Part shown: positions 17,535 to 26,047 of the stretch, piece by piece
Layout: each line of letters opens with the position of its first letter
How positions within the stretch are numbered: position 1 is the stretch's first letter
The notes under the pieces: model-generated
What the model was told of the DNA's origin: nothing
Databases searched by the model: none
The model's input: only the letters and a program-made list of their open reading frames with translations
Assembly: GCA_023387375.1 (NCBI GenBank)
Contig: JAEWIE010000014.1
Span: 27,066 to 91,065, forward strand
Origin: Bacteroidota bacterium
Lineage (GTDB): Bacteria; Bacteroidota; Bacteroidia; Flavobacteriales; Weeksellaceae
Direction of reading: 5' to 3'
DNA length: 64,000 bases
Program-made: the position numbers and the translations under genes

Positions 17535-18391
17535 TATAGTACGTTTAAAGTTTGTTCTTTAATCTTCTCTAGATGGTCTTTCATTTTCACCACTAGTTTT
17601 TGAATCTGCGCATGGTTCGCTTTGGAACCAAGGGTATTAATTTCACGGCCCATTTCCTGGGCGATAAACCCAAGTTTTTTTCCGTTTTGATTTTCAGTCT
17701 CTAAGACCTCCTCATAATACGTTAAATGCTGCGCAAGCCTAACTTTCTCCTCCGCAATGTCTAACTTTTCGGTATAATACGCTAACTCTTGATAGAACCT
17801 TGTTTGGTCCACCGTTTCAAATTCTTTAAGGGTCGTTTCATAACGCTGCTTAACGGCGTCCATTCGCTCGCTTTCAAAAGGCTCTACTTCTCCAAGGTAC
17901 TGCTGGATAAACTTTAAATTGCTCTTTAATTCTTCCCCTAAAATCCGACCTTCTTCTGCTCTAAAAGCTTGGAAGGTACTCAAAGCTTCCTGCAGCACGT
18001 TCTGCAAAAACTCCCATTCCTCCTCGGTGAGTTCTTCTGATTTCGAGGAGATCACTTCAGGCATGCGAATAGCCATTTTTAGGTACTCAAAATCGGGACC
18101 GTCGGAGGCCACACTTTTAAGCTCTTGCATATAGGACTCCAAAAGAGTTTTACTTAAGCGAACTTCGTGATGGTCTTCCAAAGTTTCGCTGTTAATGTAG
18201 CAATCTACTTTGCCTCGCATGATTTGATCGTTTAACACTTTTCGGATTTCAAATTCCTTTTCTTTGTATCGCATAGGAACTCGCATACTTAAATCCATTC
18301 CTTTGGAATTGAGAGACTTAATCTCTACGGTTACTTTTTTGCCTTCAAATATACCTTCGGCTCTTCCAAAGCCGGTCATCGATAAAATCAT
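17534..18391 (-). CDS. yicC: YicC family endoribonuclease-like protein
   Basis: 285 residues. It starts with the hallmark MTGFGRAEG and ends with the conserved IREQT-like segment MKDHLEKIKEQTLNVL preceded by EMGREINTLGSKAN. Both the YicC N-terminal domain and the DUF1732 C-terminal domain are present. E. coli YicC has been described as an RNA-destabilising endoribonuclease; the role here is inferred. The stop overlaps the gmk start by one base. Confidence 0.92.
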   Translation of the reverse strand: MILSMTGFGRAEGIFEGKKVTVEIKSLNSKGMDLSMRVPMRYKEKEFEIRKVLNDQIMRGKVDCYINSETLEDHHEVRLSKTLLESYMQELKSVASDGPDFEYLKMAIRMPEVISSKSEELTEEEWEFLQNVLQEALSTFQAFRAEEGRILGEELKSNLKFIQQYLGEVEPFESERMDAVKQRYETTLKEFETVDQTRFYQELAYYTEKLDIAEEKVRLAQHLTYYEEVLETENQNGKKLGFIAQEMGREINTLGSKANHAQIQKLVVKMKDHLEKIKEQTLNVL

Positions 18392-18466
18392 AGTTTACTA
18401 TTAGTAGCGCAAATTTAACACTTTTAAAGGAATCTCTAGCTGCGAGAAATTTCATAATTTTAGCGA

Positions 18467-18946
18467 ATGAAACGAATTCTATTATTTCTTACAGTTTGCC
18501 TGTTTTTAGCCGGCTGCAAAAAAGAAGCTCCTGTAGCGGATAACGCTACGGCAGATTCCCTACAAATACCTACGGCGACAAACGATTCACTTGCCTATAA
18601 CGAACAGTTAAAAGCCGATTCTCTTTCGACGGCACTAAATGAGAAGTCCGCACAAGGCAAACTCCAATTTACAAAAGAGGAGAACGTGATTCTCTCTTAC
18701 GATTTACAAGCGCAAAAAGGTGTAGTAAACATTGAGGGCAAATCATATGATCTCAACAAAATGGAATTCTCTGAGAACAATTATACGTTAACGGGACCCG
18801 AAATTAAAGTAAACGCTGAAAACGGAAGTTTCAATGAGATGACTTCAGATTGTCTTTATGGGATGATTCCAACGCTTGAATTAATCCACAAAGACAAAAC
18901 ACAAAAAATAAGCAACGTAGGAGTACAACACTGTCCCGTATATTAA
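18467..18946 (+). CDS. Lipoprotein, unknown function
   Basis: 159 residues. A short signal sequence ends in the lipobox LAGC (C17), then comes a low-complexity linker rich in A, D, S and T (about 18-65), and a beta-rich domain with two cysteines near the end (SDCLYGMIP and VQHCPVY) that could form a disulfide. I do not recognise the family. The next gene follows 12 nt downstream on the same strand. A near-consensus -7 box (TAATTTTA) lies just upstream of the ATG. Confidence 0.75.
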   Translation: MKRILLFLTVCLFLAGCKKEAPVADNATADSLQIPTATNDSLAYNEQLKADSLSTALNEKSAQGKLQFTKEENVILSYDLQAQKGVVNIEGKSYDLNKMEFSENNYTLTGPEIKVNAENGSFNEMTSDCLYGMIPTLELIHKDKTQKISNVGVQHCPVY

Positions 18947-18958
18947 ATTTAAGTGTTT

Positions 18959-20110
18959 ATGAAGGCAGTAAAAGTGCAGAGTGAAAGTCAAAAACGTGAA
19001 TTTCTTGAGTTCGCGCCGCGACTCTATGCAAAGGATCCTAATTACATTCGTCCTTTAAACATGGATATTGAAGCTGTTTTCGATCCTAAGAAAAACAAGC
19101 TTTTTAAATCGGGAGAATGTGAACGTTTCCTATTTGTAGATGAAAAAAACCAGACCCTAGGAAAAGTGGCGGTCTTCATAAATAGAAAATATACGCAGCA
19201 CCAACCTACAGGCGGAATTGGATTCTTTGATTGCGTTAACGATCAGAAAGTCGCTAATTTTATCTTTGATTTTGCGAAACAGTATTTACAAGATCGGGGA
19301 ATGGAGGCGATGGACGGCTCCATTAACTTTGGCGAGCGAGATAAATTCTGGGGCGTATTAATTGAAGGCTTTGAAGAGCCTCTCTATGGAATGAATTACA
19401 ACGCGCCTTATTACAAGTCGCTTTTTGAAAACTATGGTTTTGAAGTTTACTTCAATCAACTTTGTTTTTCTCGGCCTGTGCACGGAGAAGTTTCCAGACT
19501 TTTCACACTAATGCATAAAAAGCATTCCCAAAATCCTGCCTTAAAAGCGATTCCTCTAAAAAGAAACCAGCTTCCAAAATTCGCGAAGGATTTTACGCTT
19601 GTCTACAATGCGGCTTGGGCCGCTCACGGAGAAGGGAAACAAATGGATCCCAAAAAGGCGCTTCGCATGTTTAAATCGATGAAGCCCCTTATAAACGAAC
19701 ATATTTCCTGGTTTGTATACCACAACGATGAGCCCATTGCCATGTGGCTTAATCTTCCCGATGTCAACCAGTGGTTCAAATATTTAAACGGAAAATTTGG
19801 ACTTCTCCAAAAGCTTCGATTCCTCTGGCTCAAACGCTTCAAAAAGAACACGACCATGGTGGGAATCGTGTTTGGCATCGTACCGGAATGGCAAAAAACA
19901 GGGGTCGATGGCTATATGATTTGGGAAGGCACTCAACACTTACGAAAGCATACTGATTTTCAGCGAACCGAACTGCAATGGATTGGAGATTTTAACCCTA
20001 AAATGATCAAAATTGCTGAGGCACTCGATACCACAGTGACTAAAAAATTAGCCACCTATCGTTATCTTTTCGATCGCGAAAAGCCCTTCAAGCGCCTCAC
20101 CGACGTATAA
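18959..20110 (+). CDS. GNAT-like acyltransferase, large form
   Basis: 383 residues from the ATG at 18959; a GTG at 18953 would add two residues. The N-terminus (MKAVKVQSESQKREFLEFAPRLY followed by KDPNYIRPL) is typical of a family of long GNAT-fold proteins found in Bacteroidota, with GFFDCVNDQKVANFIFDFAKQYL and PLYGMNYNAPYYKSLFENYGFEVYF marking the acetyl-CoA-type domain. Substrate and role are unknown. It is convergent with metF, leaving 10 nt between stops and no room for a terminator. Confidence 0.75.
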   Translation: MKAVKVQSESQKREFLEFAPRLYAKDPNYIRPLNMDIEAVFDPKKNKLFKSGECERFLFVDEKNQTLGKVAVFINRKYTQHQPTGGIGFFDCVNDQKVANFIFDFAKQYLQDRGMEAMDGSINFGERDKFWGVLIEGFEEPLYGMNYNAPYYKSLFENYGFEVYFNQLCFSRPVHGEVSRLFTLMHKKHSQNPALKAIPLKRNQLPKFAKDFTLVYNAAWAAHGEGKQMDPKKALRMFKSMKPLINEHISWFVYHNDEPIAMWLNLPDVNQWFKYLNGKFGLLQKLRFLWLKRFKKNTTMVGIVFGIVPEWQKTGVDGYMIWEGTQHLRKHTDFQRTELQWIGDFNPKMIKIAEALDTTVTKKLATYRYLFDREKPFKRLTDV

Positions 20111-20120
20111 ATTTTCACTC

Positions 20121-21077
20121 CTAAAACAAAGAGGAGGCAATTTTACGAATATTGTCACTTTTTCCCATGGAATAAAAATGCAGTAGAGGTACGCCCGCTT
20201 CTTTAAGTTCTTTGCACTGCTGAGTGGTCCACTCGATTCCTATTTCTTTAACCGCCGAATTGGTCTTGGCCTGCTGCACTTCTTTTACTAGATCTTGAGG
20301 AAGATCGATTTTAAAGGTTTTAGGAAGCATGGAGAGATGATTTTGAGTGGCAATTGGTTTAATTCCTGGAATGATCGGCACTGTAATTCCGATTTCACGT
20401 GCTTTTTCAACAAACTGAAAGTACTTTTGATTGTCAAAAAACATTTGGGTCACAACGTAGTCGGCCCCCGCCTCAACTTTCTCTTTAAGCCTTTGTAAAT
20501 CGGTTGCCAGGGAAGGAGCCTCAATATGCTTCTCAGGATAACCTGCCACGCCCACACAAAATTTATTCTCTTTATCGCAGCGCTCACTATCGGTCAAATA
20601 CTTTCCCCTCCCTATGTCGTTAATCTGTTCCACGAGATGTTTAGCGAGCGAATGACCTCCACTGCTTGGCACAAAATGGACATCTCCTTTCCTTGCATCT
20701 CCACGTAGAGCCATAATGTTTTCAATTCCAAGATAGAGACAATCCACAAGCAAATACTCGGTTTCTTCTTTGCTAAAACCTCCGCAAAGTACATGAGGAA
20801 CGGTATCGACTTTATACTTATGCTGAATGGCTGCACAAATCCCAAGGGTTCCAGGTCTCATGCGCGTAATTCGGCGCTCCATTAATCCTCCTCCTTTTTC
20901 CAAGTACACGTATTCTTCTCGGGAGGTAGTCACATCGATAAAAGGGGGATTAAACTCCATTAAAGGATCAATATGACGATACAAATCTTCGATTCCGGTA
21001 CCCCGGGTGGGAGGTACCACTTCAATGGAAAAAAGGGTTTTATTTTTTGCAGATTTTAAATGCTCTGTAATTTTCAT
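20121..21077 (-). CDS. metF: 5,10-methylenetetrahydrofolate reductase
   Basis: 318 residues. A FAD enzyme that makes 5-methyl-THF, the methyl donor for MetH. SIEVVPPTRG at the start, DVTTSREEYVY, ALRGDARKGD, GVAGYPEKHIEAPS and DYVVTQMFFDNQKYF are the family motifs. It is the last gene of the six-gene met operon, 39 nt after metH, so its expression should follow the SAM-I riboswitch 7.5 kb upstream. Confidence 0.96.
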   Translation of the reverse strand: MKITEHLKSAKNKTLFSIEVVPPTRGTGIEDLYRHIDPLMEFNPPFIDVTTSREEYVYLEKGGGLMERRITRMRPGTLGICAAIQHKYKVDTVPHVLCGGFSKEETEYLLVDCLYLGIENIMALRGDARKGDVHFVPSSGGHSLAKHLVEQINDIGRGKYLTDSERCDKENKFCVGVAGYPEKHIEAPSLATDLQRLKEKVEAGADYVVTQMFFDNQKYFQFVEKAREIGITVPIIPGIKPIATQNHLSMLPKTFKIDLPQDLVKEVQQAKTNSAVKEIGIEWTTQQCKELKEAGVPLLHFYSMGKSDNIRKIASSLF

Positions 21078-21116
21078 AGTTTAGGTGTAATCTAATTGCT
21101 ATTGCTTGTTTTTATT

Positions 21117-23786
21117 CTATAGGGCCTGTGTCGACAAATTGGGTTTAAGCCATTTTTCTGCATAACTCAAATCAATTTCCTTACGCCTAGCATAATCTTC
21201 TAATTGCTCAGGGGTGATTTTTCCGACGCCAAAGTATTTGCTTTGGGGATTCCCAAAGTAATAACCCGAAACGGCCGCTGTAGGAAACATGGCAAGTCCA
21301 GGGGTGAGGGTAAGTCCAATTTTTTCTTCAACCCCTAAAAGACTCCAAATGGTTTCCTTTTCAAGGTGATCGGGACAGGCGGGATAACCCGGTGCTGGCC
21401 GAATGCCTTCATACGCTTCTTTGATGAGCGATTCATTGTCTAAATCCTCCTCTCTAGCATACCCCCAATAATCTTTTCGAACTTTTTCGTGCAAATACTC
21501 CGCAAAGGCTTCTGCCAAACGGTCCGCTAGTGATTTCACGAGAATTGCATTGTAGTCGTCCTGATCCTCATGGTATTTAGCTTCGAGCTCACTCGATCCA
21601 AAACCTGTACAAACGGCAAAACAGCCAATGTAATCTTGAATTCCTGACTCCTTAGGCGCAATAAAATCAGAAAGGGCGAGGTATTCTTTTCCTTTGGATC
21701 GTTCTAGTTGTTGTCGTAGTGTATGGAATTTGGCCAAACCTTTTCCAGAGCTGTCACTCACTTCTATGTCATCTTCAAAGGTTGAATTGGCTTTAAACAA
21801 GCCAAAAACTGCTTTAGCAGTCAAGAGCTTTTGGTCTATGATTTCCGAGAGTCTCTGCTTCGCATCGTTAAAAAGCTCCCTTGCCTGTTCCCCTACGAGC
21901 TCATCTTGTAAAATGTCGGGATAACGCCCGTGGAGCTCCCAAGTGCGAAAAAAAGGACTCCAATCGATGTAAGGAAGAAGTTCATTTAAATCCAAATTTT
22001 CAATCACATGCACGCCTAACTTTTTAGGCAAAACGGGAGGATTTTTTTCCCAATCCACTTTGAAATTTTGCGCTCTAGCTACTGCGAGATCCACATATTT
22101 CTTTTCAACTTGGCGCGATAGAAACTTTTCTCGAAACTCCTTGTATTCCTGTTTTAATTCCTCTTTGAATGACTCTTTCTTTTCTCCGATGAGCTGACTC
22201 ACCACTCCTACTGCTCTTGAGGCATCGTTTACATGAATCACAGCACGGCTATAACCCGGATCAATTTTCACGGCCGTATGAGCCTTGGAAGTGGTGGCTC
22301 CACCGATCAGAAGGGGATATTCGAGGTTTTGATGCTCTAGCTCCTGCGCCAAATGCACCATTTCATCTAAGCTAGGCGTAATAAGCCCACTGAGACCAAT
22401 GGCATCTACTTTCTCTTCTATGGCCGTTTGAATAATCGTTTGAGGAGGTACCATTACCCCTAAATCAATAATTTCATAATTATTGCATCCTAGAACCACA
22501 CCCACAATGTTTTTTCCAATGTCGTGTACATCGCCTTTTACGGTCGCTAATAGAATTTTGCCGTTGGTCGGTTTAGAGCCGTCTTTCCTCTCTTCAATGA
22601 AGGGTTGCAAATAGGCAACTGCCTTTTTCATCACGCGTGCAGACTTGACCACTTGAGGCAAAAACATCTTCCCACTACCAAACAAATCGCCCACAATACC
22701 CATTCCTGTCATAAGATGACCTTCGATGACGTCAAGAGGGTTTTCTGCCTCGCTTCGTGCCTCTTCAATGTCTTCAAGAATGAACTTATCAATTCCTTTT
22801 ACAAGCGCATGGTTAATTCTTTCCTGCAGGGAAACTGTACGCCAAGAAAGATCTTCTTCGATCTTTTTAACGCTTGAACCGTGCGTCAGAGAATATTCTA
22901 CTAGTTTCTCGGTAGCCTCTTCGTTTCGGTCTAATAAGACATCCTCCACTAGAGTCAAAAGCTCGGGTTCAATCTCATCGTAAATTCCAAGAAGATTTGG
23001 ATTCACAATACCTAAGTTCATACCTGCCTTAATGGCATGGTAAAGAAAAGCAGAATGCATCGCTTCTCGAACGCGATCGTTCCCACGGAAAGAAAACGAA
23101 ACGTTGGAAACGCCTCCACTTAAAGAAACGTAAGGCAGATTCTCTTTAACCCATGCGACAGCCTGAAAAAAATCAACGGCATTTCGTCTATGCTCCTGCA
23201 TCCCTGTCGCGACAGGAAAAATATTTAAATCAAAAATAATATCCTCAGCTGGGAATTGAACTTCACCGACCAAAAGTTCATAGGAACGTTTGGCAATTTC
23301 AATGCGCCTTTCAAAAGAATCTGCTTGTCCCTCTTCATCGAACGCCATCACTACGACCGCGGCCCCGTAACGTTTGATCGTTCTTGCCTGCTTCAAAAAC
23401 TCCTCTTCTCCTTCCTTTAAGCTAATGGAATTCACCACTCCCTTCCCTTGAATCACTTGAAGACCTGCTTCCAGAATCTCCCATTTGGAACTATCAATCA
23501 TGACGGGAATCCGTGCAATATCCGGCTCTGACGCGATTAGGTTTAGGAATTTCACCATGCACGCCTTCCCATCAAGCAGCCCATCGTCAAAATTGACATC
23601 TAGAATTTGGGCGCCTCCTTCCACTTGATCTCTTGCCACACTAAGGGCCTCGTTAAAATCTCCCTCTTTTACAAGACGAAGAAACTTTTTACTTCCTGCC
23701 ACATTGGTTCTTTCCCCAACATTAATGAAATTGCTTTCAGGAGTCACAACAAGGGGTTCCAAACCCGATAATTTTAAATACTTCAT
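21117..23786 (-). CDS. metH: Cobalamin-dependent methionine synthase, C-terminal subunit gene
   Basis: 889 residues. It carries the pterin-binding domain (NVGERTNVAGS, about 22-32), the B12 cap and binding domains (KGDVHDIGKNIV with the DxHxxG histidine, then GLSGLITPS and LLIGGATTS), and the reactivation domain with RPAPGYPACPDH. The homocysteine-binding domain is missing and is encoded by the next gene upstream. Together the two proteins transfer the methyl group of methyl-THF to homocysteine through cobalamin. The 40-nt gap and separate ATG show a true gene split, not a frameshift. Confidence 0.95.
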   Translation of the reverse strand: MKYLKLSGLEPLVVTPESNFINVGERTNVAGSKKFLRLVKEGDFNEALSVARDQVEGGAQILDVNFDDGLLDGKACMVKFLNLIASEPDIARIPVMIDSSKWEILEAGLQVIQGKGVVNSISLKEGEEEFLKQARTIKRYGAAVVVMAFDEEGQADSFERRIEIAKRSYELLVGEVQFPAEDIIFDLNIFPVATGMQEHRRNAVDFFQAVAWVKENLPYVSLSGGVSNVSFSFRGNDRVREAMHSAFLYHAIKAGMNLGIVNPNLLGIYDEIEPELLTLVEDVLLDRNEEATEKLVEYSLTHGSSVKKIEEDLSWRTVSLQERINHALVKGIDKFILEDIEEARSEAENPLDVIEGHLMTGMGIVGDLFGSGKMFLPQVVKSARVMKKAVAYLQPFIEERKDGSKPTNGKILLATVKGDVHDIGKNIVGVVLGCNNYEIIDLGVMVPPQTIIQTAIEEKVDAIGLSGLITPSLDEMVHLAQELEHQNLEYPLLIGGATTSKAHTAVKIDPGYSRAVIHVNDASRAVGVVSQLIGEKKESFKEELKQEYKEFREKFLSRQVEKKYVDLAVARAQNFKVDWEKNPPVLPKKLGVHVIENLDLNELLPYIDWSPFFRTWELHGRYPDILQDELVGEQARELFNDAKQRLSEIIDQKLLTAKAVFGLFKANSTFEDDIEVSDSSGKGLAKFHTLRQQLERSKGKEYLALSDFIAPKESGIQDYIGCFAVCTGFGSSELEAKYHEDQDDYNAILVKSLADRLAEAFAEYLHEKVRKDYWGYAREEDLDNESLIKEAYEGIRPAPGYPACPDHLEKETIWSLLGVEEKIGLTLTPGLAMFPTAAVSGYYFGNPQSKYFGVGKITPEQLEDYARRKEIDLSYAEKWLKPNLSTQAL

Positions 23787-23826
23787 TTTCGTAGAAAGTT
23801 AATTTTCGAATAGATTAAATTCATTT

Positions 23827-24864
23827 TTAATGAGCCTTTTGGCTAACTCTTCTTGGACTATAACCCTTCAGCACATTTCCAATGGCTTCAATATGGGCAG
23901 GCGTAGTTCCACAACATCCGCCCACAATATTCACAAGCTGCTTCTGGGCATACTGTTGTACCTCTTCTGCCATTTGCTCGGCACTTTGGTCATACTCTCC
24001 AAAGGCGTTGGGTAATCCTGCGTTCGGATACGCGGAAATACAGAACTCCGAATTTTGCGATAGGGTTTCTAGGTGTGGGAGGAGTTGTTTTGCACCTAGT
24101 GCACAATTAAACCCAACACTTAGAAGGTCTAGATGAGATATCGAAATCAGAAAGGCTTCGGCCGTTTGTCCGCTGAGGGTTCTACCTGATTGGTCTGTAA
24201 TAGTTCCTGAAACCATAATAGGAACTTCTAGGCCTGATTCTTCTCGATACAAATCAATCGCGAAGAGTGCAGCCTTTGCATTGAGGGTATCAAAGACGGT
24301 TTCGACCAGAAGTATATCCACTCCTCCCTCAACCAAGGCTTTGGCCTGTTCAAAATACGCTGTTTTCAATTCTTCAAAAGTGATCGCTCGATATCCAGGA
24401 TCACTTACATCAGGTGATAAAGAGGCGGTTTTGTTTGTAGGTCCCATGGCACCAGCCACAAACCGAGGTTTACTTGGATCCTTCGCCGTAAACTCATCAC
24501 AAATTCTTCGTGCAATTTGCGCCGATTCAAAATTAAGCTCATAGACTAGTTCTTCCATTCGATAATCGGCCATTGCAATGCTAGTCGAGGAGAATGTGTT
24601 GGTTTCTACGATATCCGCGCCTACTTCTAAGTAGGCTTGGTGAACCTCTCGAATGGCCTCAGGCTGCGTAAGAGAAAGCAAATCATTATTTCCTTTCAAA
24701 TCGGATTCCCAATCTTTAAATCGGGCGCCTCGAAAATCCGATTCCGAAAACTTGTACTTTTGAAGCATGGTTCCCATGGCGCCATCCAAAAGCAGAATCC
24801 GCTCACTTAAGGCTTTGTACAAAACTTCACTATTTTTCAAAAGACCTTCTTTTTTAGTTTCCAT
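23827..24864 (-). CDS. Methionine synthase homocysteine-methyltransferase subunit
   Basis: 345 residues matching the first domain of MetH. LLDGAMGTMLQKYKF starts the barrel, VETNTFSST and LVETVFDTLNAKAA follow, and the zinc cysteines are in VGFNCALG and VGGCCGTTPAHI. It binds and activates homocysteine and must work with the separate C-terminal MetH protein. Its start overlaps the stop of the upstream PLP-enzyme gene by 11 nt. Confidence 0.93.
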   Translation of the reverse strand: METKKEGLLKNSEVLYKALSERILLLDGAMGTMLQKYKFSESDFRGARFKDWESDLKGNNDLLSLTQPEAIREVHQAYLEVGADIVETNTFSSTSIAMADYRMEELVYELNFESAQIARRICDEFTAKDPSKPRFVAGAMGPTNKTASLSPDVSDPGYRAITFEELKTAYFEQAKALVEGGVDILLVETVFDTLNAKAALFAIDLYREESGLEVPIMVSGTITDQSGRTLSGQTAEAFLISISHLDLLSVGFNCALGAKQLLPHLETLSQNSEFCISAYPNAGLPNAFGEYDQSAEQMAEEVQQYAQKQLVNIVGGCCGTTPAHIEAIGNVLKGYSPRRVSQKAH

Positions 24865-26023
24865 CTAATCCTAATTTTAAATCTTCAATAATATCCTCTA
24901 TATGCTCTAACCCAACGGAGCAGCGCACAAGTCCTGGGGAAATCCCAACCTCCAAACGCTCGGATTCGAGAAGTTTTGAATGTGTAGTGGAGGCAGGATG
25001 GGTGACAATGGTTCTCGTGTCTCCTAAATTAGCAGACAAGGAGCAGAGCTTTACGCGATTCAAAAAGTTTCGTCCTCCCTCAATGCCTCCCTTTACTTCA
25101 AATGCGACCAGATTTCCGCCCAATTTCATTTGATGCTTGGCTATCTCTACACTTGGATGAGAGGCTAAAAAAGGATAGTTCACTTTCTCCACTCGAGGAT
25201 GAGATTCTAAAAACTCGGCCACTTTGAGCGCATTCTCACAGTGTTTCTCAACACGCACGGCGAGCGTTTCTAGACTTTTGCTTAACACCCATGCATTGAA
25301 AGGTGAAAGCGAGGGACCTGTCAGTCTAGAGAACGCATAAATTTGATCAATGTATTTTTTAGCTCCTACAGCAACTCCTCCTAATACGCGCCCCTGCCCG
25401 TCCAAAAGTTTGGTCGCCGAATGGACAACGACATCGGCTCCAAATTCAATAGGTCGCTGCAGATAGGGAGTGGCAAAACAGTTATCTACGATGAAAATAA
25501 GTCCTCTCTGTTTTGCCAATTGCCCTAAGAATTCGAGATCTAAAATTTCAATTCCTGGATTTGTAGGGGTTTCAACATACAGAATCTTAGTCGAAGGAGT
25601 GATGAGAGACTCAATTTCGTATTGTTTCTCCGCTTTAAAGTAAGTGGTTCCAATCTGCCATTTAGGAAGGTATTTCGTGAATAAGGCATGGGTAGCACCA
25701 AAAACACTTTGGCAGCTCAGAATCTCGTCTCCGGATTCTAATAGAGCACCAAAGGTGGAGAAAATGGCAGACATGCCCGAGGCAAACGCATAGCCTTTTT
25801 CTGCGCCTTCTAGCCTTACCATTTTGTCAACAAATTCGTTCACGTTTGGATTGCTATAGCGACTGTAGAGATTCTTTTGTTTTTCTTCGGCAAAACTAGC
25901 TCTCATGTCTTCGGCATCGTCGAAGACAAAACTTGAGGTTAGATAAAGGGCGGAGGAATGTTCTCCATATTGACTTCTAGGAGTCTGTAAGCGGATGGCA
26001 TCCGTTTCGAAATGACTGCTCAT
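24854..26023 (-). CDS. Cys/Met-metabolism PLP enzyme, O-acetyl/succinylhomoserine sulfhydrylase type
   Basis: 389 residues of the trans-sulfuration enzyme family. The PLP lysine is in HSATKLLDGQGRVLGG; RYSNPNVNEF, YAFASGMSAIFSTF and THPASTTHSKL are further family motifs. With metX (an O-acetyltransferase) in the same operon, the most likely job is to convert O-acetylhomoserine to homocysteine (MetY/MetZ type). Cystathionine gamma-synthase cannot be excluded by sequence. It lies between homoserine dehydrogenase and the MetH subunit gene. Confidence 0.9.
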   Translation of the reverse strand: MSSHFETDAIRLQTPRSQYGEHSSALYLTSSFVFDDAEDMRASFAEEKQKNLYSRYSNPNVNEFVDKMVRLEGAEKGYAFASGMSAIFSTFGALLESGDEILSCQSVFGATHALFTKYLPKWQIGTTYFKAEKQYEIESLITPSTKILYVETPTNPGIEILDLEFLGQLAKQRGLIFIVDNCFATPYLQRPIEFGADVVVHSATKLLDGQGRVLGGVAVGAKKYIDQIYAFSRLTGPSLSPFNAWVLSKSLETLAVRVEKHCENALKVAEFLESHPRVEKVNYPFLASHPSVEIAKHQMKLGGNLVAFEVKGGIEGGRNFLNRVKLCSLSANLGDTRTIVTHPASTTHSKLLESERLEVGISPGLVRCSVGLEHIEDIIEDLKLGLDGN

Positions 26024-26047
26024 TGGTTTCTAATTATTTAAAGTTTC

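Noticed and set aside
21117..24864. metH broken by frameshift
   Set aside because: The two parts have their own starts, are separated by 40 nt and match domain borders exactly, so this is a natural split.
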